From the NCBI GenBank assembly GCA_934635045.1, contig CAKTZA010000090.1, positions 1 to 10,852 of the forward strand: DNA of 10,852 nt, written 5' to 3'. This document shows positions 6,241 through 10,852 of the stretch, piece after piece. A model generated the notes under the pieces. It was given only the letters and a program-made list of their open reading frames with translations. It was not told where the DNA came from and did not search any database. The position numbers and the translations under genes were made by a program. This stretch comes from an uncultured Kiritimatiellota bacterium (GTDB lineage Bacteria; Verrucomicrobiota; Kiritimatiellia; RFP12; UBA1067). The stretch's first letter is position 1. Every line of letters begins with the position of its first letter.

Positions 6241-9200
6241 TTACCGCACAATCATCAGCAAGCCCGAATGGAAGACCGTCAGCCGGACCTCGCCCGACTC
6301 GTCCACCATGAAGCGTCCCGCCACGCGCGACAGGCCCGTGGAGCGTCCGCGCAGACGGAAAGACGCGGCTTTCGCGCCGCCCGTGAGCCGCGCGACCAAG
6401 AGGCTCTGCGGCAGGTCGTCGGGCAGCGCCGTCTCCTCCGTGCGCCCCAAGTCGACGGTGACCGCCCCCAGCGAGCCGCCGTCAAACGTCGGCACGTCGG
6501 CAACCGTCCAGTCATCCGTCACAGTGACGGCCAGCGTCGTCTTCTGCGCCGAAACGCCCTTGAACGTGCCCGCGCCACCCACACGCACCGCCGCGAGCGT
6601 CCCCGCGCCCGTCAGGTCAACCGTCGCGTCCGCGCCCGTCCGGCAAGTCCCCGTGAAGCCGTAGGAACCCTCCGCAAACTTGACCGTGCCCGCACCGAGG
6701 TTGCAGACGCCGCCGTCGCCGACGAGCGGAACCTCTGTCGTGAAGGTCGTGCCCGCCGCCGGACGAAGCACAAGCCCCTTGCCGCACAGGCGCATCGTCA
6801 GGGCGTCGCTCGCAGCCGACGCCGCGAACGTGTAGTCGGCGTCGTTCCCGTAGTTCCATTCGGCGTCGTCGAAGAGCAGCGTCATCCCCTTCTGGAGTCC
6901 GGCGAAGTTGAGGAGCGTCGCGTGCAGCGTCGTGCCGTTCACGAACGCGACCTGTCCCGTCGGGAGATAATAGTTCCAGCTGTAGAGGCCAAACTGCGTC
7001 GGCTGGTCGGTCAGCCGCCGCTCCCGATTGCCGCGCCCGATCCAGCAATTGTCGAAGACGGCGTCGATTGTCCCATGCACGTAGATCGGATAGGCCCCCG
7101 ACGTGAGTTCGGAATCCTTGCAGCGGACAAGCGTCGAAGCCTGCGGCGTCGTGGAATCCGAGAAGTAGATGGAGCCCGCACGCACCGTCGCATTGGTCAG
7201 GGCCAGCGTCGCGCGTGTCCCCGCTGATGAAGAGAAGGAATCGACGCCCACGCGCAACGTGTCGCAGATGAGATTCGATCCGTTCAGGAGCCGCAGCGTC
7301 GGCGTCAGTTGCTGCGCGCCGGCACGCCCCGCGCCATAGCCCACGAAGACATGCACGGACTCATTCGCGTAGTTGTAGAGCTCGGCATTGTCGAGCGTCA
7401 GCGCCGCCTGTGCGCGCGCGTCCGCGTTTGTCGCGTTCAGGCCGACGACGATCACGCCGGGCGCCGTGTGGCGGACTCGGCTGCCGTTGCCGCGCAGGAC
7501 GACCTCGCCTTCGGCAACCGTCAGGCCCGCGACGCCCGCCGTCGGCGCGGAGCCGTCCGACGGGAAGCCCGTCACCTCCGAACTCGCGGGACGTCCGTTT
7601 GCCCCCGTGCCCAACGCCGTCGTCAGGCGCCACGGCGCCGTCGCCGCGCGCGCATCCAGCGTCAGCGTGCCCGCGCCGCGCTTGACGCATCCGCCCGCCG
7701 CCACCGTGAAGGCGGTGAGCGAGACGTCCTTCTCCGCCCACAGGACGACAGGCGTCGCCGGATCGGCCGCCCGCACGACGACCGGCGTCGCGATCACGGC
7801 CGCGTCGGACGCGAACGCCAGCGTGTCCCGTTCGACGGACATCTCGACCAGTCCGTCCAGCGCGCCCGCCTGCGCGACGCGCGTGACGCCCTGCTCCGTG
7901 GCGCCGGACATCGTGAACGCATTCGCCCCCGCGAGCGCGACCGTGCCGCCGCCTGACTTGCGGAAGCCGCCGCCCCGAATCGCCCCCGCGAGCGTCAGCG
8001 TCGCGTCCGTCGCGACCGGCAGGTTGACGGCGGACTCGAAGGCGAGCGGCACGGCCACCGCGTTCGCCGTCCCTGCCGCCGCCGCAATCTCCGCCGCGCC
8101 CTGTTCGCCCGAGACGGACAGCGGCCCTTCGCCCGTCAGCGTGAAGCCCGACCCCGTGAAGCCCAGCGCGGCGGCCTGCGCACCCGCGCCGACGGTCACG
8201 GACGTGCCCGCGCCGTTGTCGGCGAACGCCGCGCGCGTCGCGGCCGTCGGCACGCCGTCCGACCAGCTGCCGATTGCCGCCCATGCCGCGCCGTCCGCGC
8301 CCGTCCACGTCGTCGTGTCGGCCGCGCCCAACGGCTCGGCGTTCTTCGCGACGGACATCTTCAGCGCGCCCGTCTCCGCCTCGTAGACGAACTGCGCGTG
8401 ATGTCCGTCGGCAAGGGCCGTCGTGCAGAACGCGCGGCGCAGGGCCGTCTGCGACGCGGCGTCAAGCGGCGTCCGAAAGACGAAGAGCGTGTTGGTCGCG
8501 CCCGCGTCCGGCGCGGCGGAGAGCGCGAGGACGAGACGATCGATCCGCGCCGCGCCCGTCACCGTGACCGTGTCGCCCGGATCGAGCGCCAGCGTGCCGC
8601 CCGCGAGCTCAAGCCCGTCCAGCGTCAGTCCCGTCGCCGGGCCGACAAGCGACAGCGCGGCGTCGTTCGTGAGGCACAGCGTCGTCGCCAGCGTCGCGGC
8701 GCCCGCCGCGCCCAGCTTCAGCGTGCCGGCGTCGACGAGCGTGCGCGCGACGTCGTAGGACGCGAACCGCAGGTCCAGCGTGCCCGCGCCCGTCTTGCGG
8801 AACAGGCCATCTGCGCCGGAAACGTTCGCGAAGTCCTGCGTGACGACGACGTCAAAGCCGTCCGTGTCGAGCGTGAGGCCGCGCGCACCGAGCGCGAAGG
8901 CGTCGATCCGCTCGATGTACGGATACCGCGCATCCGTCCGCGACTGGCACGGCCTGAGCGTGCCGCCGTTCGCCGAGACAAGGGCGACGCCCCGCCAGCC
9001 GCCGCACGACGAATAGGTGCCGCGCAGCTGGTCACACGTCAGCGTGCCGCCGTCGAGGACGACTTCGGCCCGGCGGTCGGCGTCGGCGCCGTGGCAGAGG
9101 TCGACGCTGCCGGAACAGGTCACGGCGCCGCCGGTCAGCCGGAAGAGCGAACGGGCCGTCGCTGTGTTCGCGGCGAGCAGGCCGAGATTGATGCCGCCGC

Positions 9201-10659
9201 CCACCGTCACCGCGCCGCCGGACACGTCGAGCGTCGCGTCGCCGGAAAGGCCGATGTCGATTGACGACCCCGAAGCCGAGAGGTCAAGCGCGCCGCCGGA
9301 GAGGTTGAACGTGCCGGTCGAACCAGCCTCATGGCCGAGGCGAATCAGGAAGGCGTTGCCGTCCTTCGGCCCGAACGTGCCGCCCGTCATGTTGACGGTC
9401 GCCCGTCCCCACGTGGGGAAGTAGACTTGCGAGCCCGCGCCCGCCTTCAGGACGCGCGTCCCCGCGCCGGCGATCTCCAGCGTCGTCACGCTCGCGTTGT
9501 CGTAGCCGAAGGTCGCGCGGGCCGGCAAGACCAGCTCAGCGCCTTCGTTGACGGCGAAGCGGACGTCCGAGCCCTGAAACCGCAGGTCGGACGAGACGCC
9601 CGCGAGATCCAGCCGCGAACCCGCGCCGCTGACGATGACCGTTGGCGCGTCCGAGGCTGACGCGCCCAGAAAGTACTGATAGCAGCCTGTCGCCGCATAC
9701 GCCGCGCCGTTCGTGACGCAAAGGACGCTCCGCCCGGCGAGGTTCAGCGAGCCGCCCGTGTGCGTGAAGGTCGTGCCGGAGCCGTCGAGGCGCAGGATGT
9801 CGGTGCGCAAGTCCTTGAAGCCCGTCTGCCCGAGGGTAACGGAATCGCCCTGCACGAACTGCGCGCCGTTCGAGATCGCGAACAGCGTCGTGCCGTCAAG
9901 CGTCGGCGTCATGTCGCTGTTCACGTAGAGAAAGCCGTTGTTGACGCATCGGCCGCCATCAACCGTCACGGCGATGTCCCGGTAGAGGTCGCGCAGGCGA
10001 ACCGCCGGCAGGTGCGTGTCGGCATCCGTGAACGTCAGCGCGAACATCGCGTCGCGCGTCTGGTTCGGAAAGAGCGGAAAGAGCAGGCTGCCGCCGTTCG
10101 CGACCGAACCGCTGCGCCCCGCAAAGCTCACGAAGCCGCCGTCGAACGACCAGCCGAACGAGAAGTCCGGCTTCGCGGCAATCTTCATCACCGTGTTCGA
10201 GAAGGCGAACGACTCGACGGACGATTCGAGCGACGGCACGCCCGCGAGGCCGACGATCGAGTTGTAGCTGAACGCATTGATCACGAACGGATCGATGCCG
10301 CCGTTGCGCAGGATCTCGCCCGCAACCGTCGGATACTGGGCGAAGAGGCGGCCGCGTCCGTCGAACGTCATGTCGATGTCGCCCTTCACGCCCTCGGCGC
10401 CGAGGTAGATCCAGAGCGCGCCGAGAAAGTTCGTCGCCGGCAGCGTGAGGTCGTAGGTGCCGCCCGCCGACCGGGTGTTGACGCGGAGGCGCGTCTCGCT
10501 CGTCATGAGAAGCGGCGTCGTTTCGTTCTTCATCAGGATCGAGCCGGTCATGTAGCCCGAATCGCGACTCGTCGAGGAGTCGTCGATCACGTCCGAACGT
10601 GCGGACAGAATCCAGCCCACGGCCACGCCGCAGACGGCAAAACAAGCCAGATGCTTCAC
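6241..10659 (-). CDS. Giant secreted beta-helix/PATR-type repeat protein
   Basis: A 1472-residue protein and first gene of the operon. The start is GTG (10659), supported by AAAGGAGA 8 bases upstream and by an immediately following signal peptide (MKHLACFAVCGVAVGWILSA). Residues 25-230 are a less repetitive, possibly globular domain. From about 290 the chain becomes Gly/Ala/Thr-rich beta repeats. Gly-Gly turns in a pattern like NMTGGTF, NLSGGAL, DVSGGAV, RLTGGAV, VLDGGTL recur at about residues 426, 455, 481, 510 and 537 (26-29 apart, like rungs of a beta-helix). Typical autotransporter-associated repeats follow: RKTGAGTLDL (621), RKSGGGTVALAGANAF (900), KRGAGTLTLDA (993) and a WTGADGAAW...W.DGVP module (785-804). 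The C-terminus ends in GLLMIVR and has no visible beta-barrel, PEP-CTERM or LPXTG signal. It is probably an extracellular or surface structural protein; the role is not known. Confidence 0.8.
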   Translation of the reverse strand: MKHLACFAVCGVAVGWILSARSDVIDDSSTSRDSGYMTGSILMKNETTPLLMTSETRLRVNTRSAGGTYDLTLPATNFLGALWIYLGAEGVKGDIDMTFDGRGRLFAQYPTVAGEILRNGGIDPFVINAFSYNSIVGLAGVPSLESSVESFAFSNTVMKIAAKPDFSFGWSFDGGFVSFAGRSGSVANGGSLLFPLFPNQTRDAMFALTFTDADTHLPAVRLRDLYRDIAVTVDGGRCVNNGFLYVNSDMTPTLDGTTLFAISNGAQFVQGDSVTLGQTGFKDLRTDILRLDGSGTTFTHTGGSLNLAGRSVLCVTNGAAYAATGCYQYFLGASASDAPTVIVSGAGSRLDLAGVSSDLRFQGSDVRFAVNEGAELVLPARATFGYDNASVTTLEIAGAGTRVLKAGAGSQVYFPTWGRATVNMTGGTFGPKDGNAFLIRLGHEAGSTGTFNLSGGALDLSASGSSIDIGLSGDATLDVSGGAVTVGGGINLGLLAANTATARSLFRLTGGAVTCSGSVDLCHGADADRRAEVVLDGGTLTCDQLRGTYSSCGGWRGVALVSANGGTLRPCQSRTDARYPYIERIDAFALGARGLTLDTDGFDVVVTQDFANVSGADGLFRKTGAGTLDLRFASYDVARTLVDAGTLKLGAAGAATLATTLCLTNDAALSLVGPATGLTLDGLELAGGTLALDPGDTVTVTGAARIDRLVLALSAAPDAGATNTLFVFRTPLDAASQTALRRAFCTTALADGHHAQFVYEAETGALKMSVAKNAEPLGAADTTTWTGADGAAWAAIGSWSDGVPTAATRAAFADNGAGTSVTVGAGAQAAALGFTGSGFTLTGEGPLSVSGEQGAAEIAAAAGTANAVAVPLAFESAVNLPVATDATLTLAGAIRGGGFRKSGGGTVALAGANAFTMSGATEQGVTRVAQAGALDGLVEMSVERDTLAFASDAAVIATPVVVRAADPATPVVLWAEKDVSLTAFTVAAGGCVKRGAGTLTLDARAATAPWRLTTALGTGANGRPASSEVTGFPSDGSAPTAGVAGLTVAEGEVVLRGNGSRVRHTAPGVIVVGLNATNADARAQAALTLDNAELYNYANESVHVFVGYGAGRAGAQQLTPTLRLLNGSNLICDTLRVGVDSFSSSAGTRATLALTNATVRAGSIYFSDSTTPQASTLVRCKDSELTSGAYPIYVHGTIDAVFDNCWIGRGNRERRLTDQPTQFGLYSWNYYLPTGQVAFVNGTTLHATLLNFAGLQKGMTLLFDDAEWNYGNDADYTFAASAASDALTMRLCGKGLVLRPAAGTTFTTEVPLVGDGGVCNLGAGTVKFAEGSYGFTGTCRTGADATVDLTGAGTLAAVRVGGAGTFKGVSAQKTTLAVTVTDDWTVADVPTFDGGSLGAVTVDLGRTEETALPDDLPQSLLVARLTGGAKAASFRLRGRSTGLSRVAGRFMVDESGEVRLTVFHSGLLMIVR

Positions 10660-10704
10660 TTCTCGTGTCTCCTTTCGCTGAACAACAGTTTACGACAGGA
10701 GAGA

Positions 10705-10732
10705 AGTATACATTTTCTAAAAAAAAAAGCAA
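10705..10732 (-). promoter_or_regulatory. Operon promoter with A10/T10 tract in spacer
   Basis: On the minus strand, TTGCTT (10732-10727) and TATACT (10710-10705) are separated by 16 bases. A ten-base A/T homopolymer (10719-10728) fills the -35-proximal half of the spacer and overlaps the -35. Transcription should start near 10698, giving a leader of about 39 bases that holds the Shine-Dalgarno of the giant gene. Slippage in the tract would change spacer length and so promoter strength. Confidence 0.6.
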
Positions 10733-10767
10733 GTGGGTGCATCGAGAGATTTATGCTGACACCCCAC
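10733..10767. promoter_or_regulatory. Inverted repeat between divergent promoters (possible operator)
   Basis: GTGGGTG (10733-10739) and CACCCCAC (10760-10767) are inverted copies with one extra C, separated by 20 bases. They lie exactly between the two outward -35 boxes. A dimeric regulator could bind here and control both directions, but this is an inference from position. Confidence 0.3.
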
Positions 10768-10776
10768 ATTTCCCGC

Positions 10777-10805
10777 TTGATTTTCGCATACGCATATACT
10801 ATAAT
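10777..10805 (+). promoter_or_regulatory. Divergent promoter for right-hand gene, leaderless
   Basis: TTGATT (10777-10782), a 17-base spacer and TATAAT (10800-10805) form a near-consensus promoter. Six bases separate the -10 from the ATG at 10812, so the mRNA should begin at or next to the start codon. No Shine-Dalgarno is present. Confidence 0.7.
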
Positions 10806-10814
10806 ATACGCATG
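10785..10814. repeat. CGCATA-type short direct repeats around the -10
   Basis: CGCATA occurs back to back at 10785-10790 and 10791-10796, and CGCATG at 10809-10814. The longer ATACGCAT is present at 10788-10795 and 10806-10813. The copies flank the -10 and cover the expected start site, a usual place for a repressor site. Confidence 0.45.
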
Positions 10815-10852
10815 AAAAAGAAACCATCGGAAAAGAGCCGTTCCCGCGCCGA
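10812..10852 (+). CDS. Start of divergent gene, cut by window end
   Basis: Only 13 codons and two bases are visible: MKKKPSEKSRSRA. The start is supported by the consensus promoter placed 6 bases upstream and by the lack of any other ATG. The N-terminus is very basic, as is common in DNA-binding regulators and some ribosomal or RNA-binding proteins, but no domain can be recognised. Its divergent position to the secreted-protein operon suggests, without proof, a transcription regulator of that operon. Confidence 0.55.
   Translation, partial: MKKKPSEKSRSRA

Noticed and set aside
1..10852. CRISPR array, tRNA or rRNA genes
   Set aside because: No regularly spaced identical repeats and no cloverleaf or rRNA-like conserved segments were seen on either strand.

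Overview
The window is a high-GC (roughly 60-65% by eye) bacterial segment. Almost everything from 457 to 10659 is coded on the minus strand. A large signal-peptide protein built of autotransporter-associated-type beta repeats, followed by exported, carbohydrate-active-looking multidomain proteins, points to a Gram-negative member of the PVC superphylum (a Kiritimatiellota/Verrucomicrobiota/Lentisphaerota type). That placement is an inference from gene style, not from a marker gene.

Layout, left to right. Positions 1-456 are gene-poor and less GC-rich, with several short perfect or near-perfect inverted repeats. Positions 457-2153 hold a two-frame insertion sequence on the minus strand: a small DUF6788-like ORF A and a DDE transposase ORF B, linked by a likely -1 frameshift at an AAAA-GG site. 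It is driven by a near-consensus promoter that places transcription almost at the ATG. Positions 2285-10659 form a tight three-gene operon, read right to left: a 1472-residue secreted beta-helix repeat protein (GTG start, 6241-10659), then two homologous exported proteins (4312-6222 and 2285-4282). Each of these has a beta-sandwich N-terminus, an Ig-like segment and a putative TIM-barrel glycoside-hydrolase-like domain. The gaps are only 18 and 29 bases, each with a good Shine-Dalgarno.

At the right edge, 10660-10811 is a divergent promoter region. The operon promoter reads left and has a ten-base A/T homopolymer between its -35 and -10. A consensus promoter reads right into a new gene whose ATG (10812) sits where transcription should start. 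Short repeats (CGCATA-like copies and a GTGGGTG/CACCCCAC inverted repeat) lie in and between the two promoters, so the truncated right-hand gene may regulate the operon.

As a working model (inference), the operon exports a large fibrous or beta-helical protein together with two paralogous glycan-processing enzymes. The IS element lies just downstream of the operon and may have altered the C-terminus of the last gene. The points most worth checking are the possible phase-variable operon promoter, the pair of GH-like paralogs that keep a shared Asp-Glu motif but show no obvious second catalytic glutamate, the missing anchor or barrel on the giant protein, and the two apparently leaderless transcripts.
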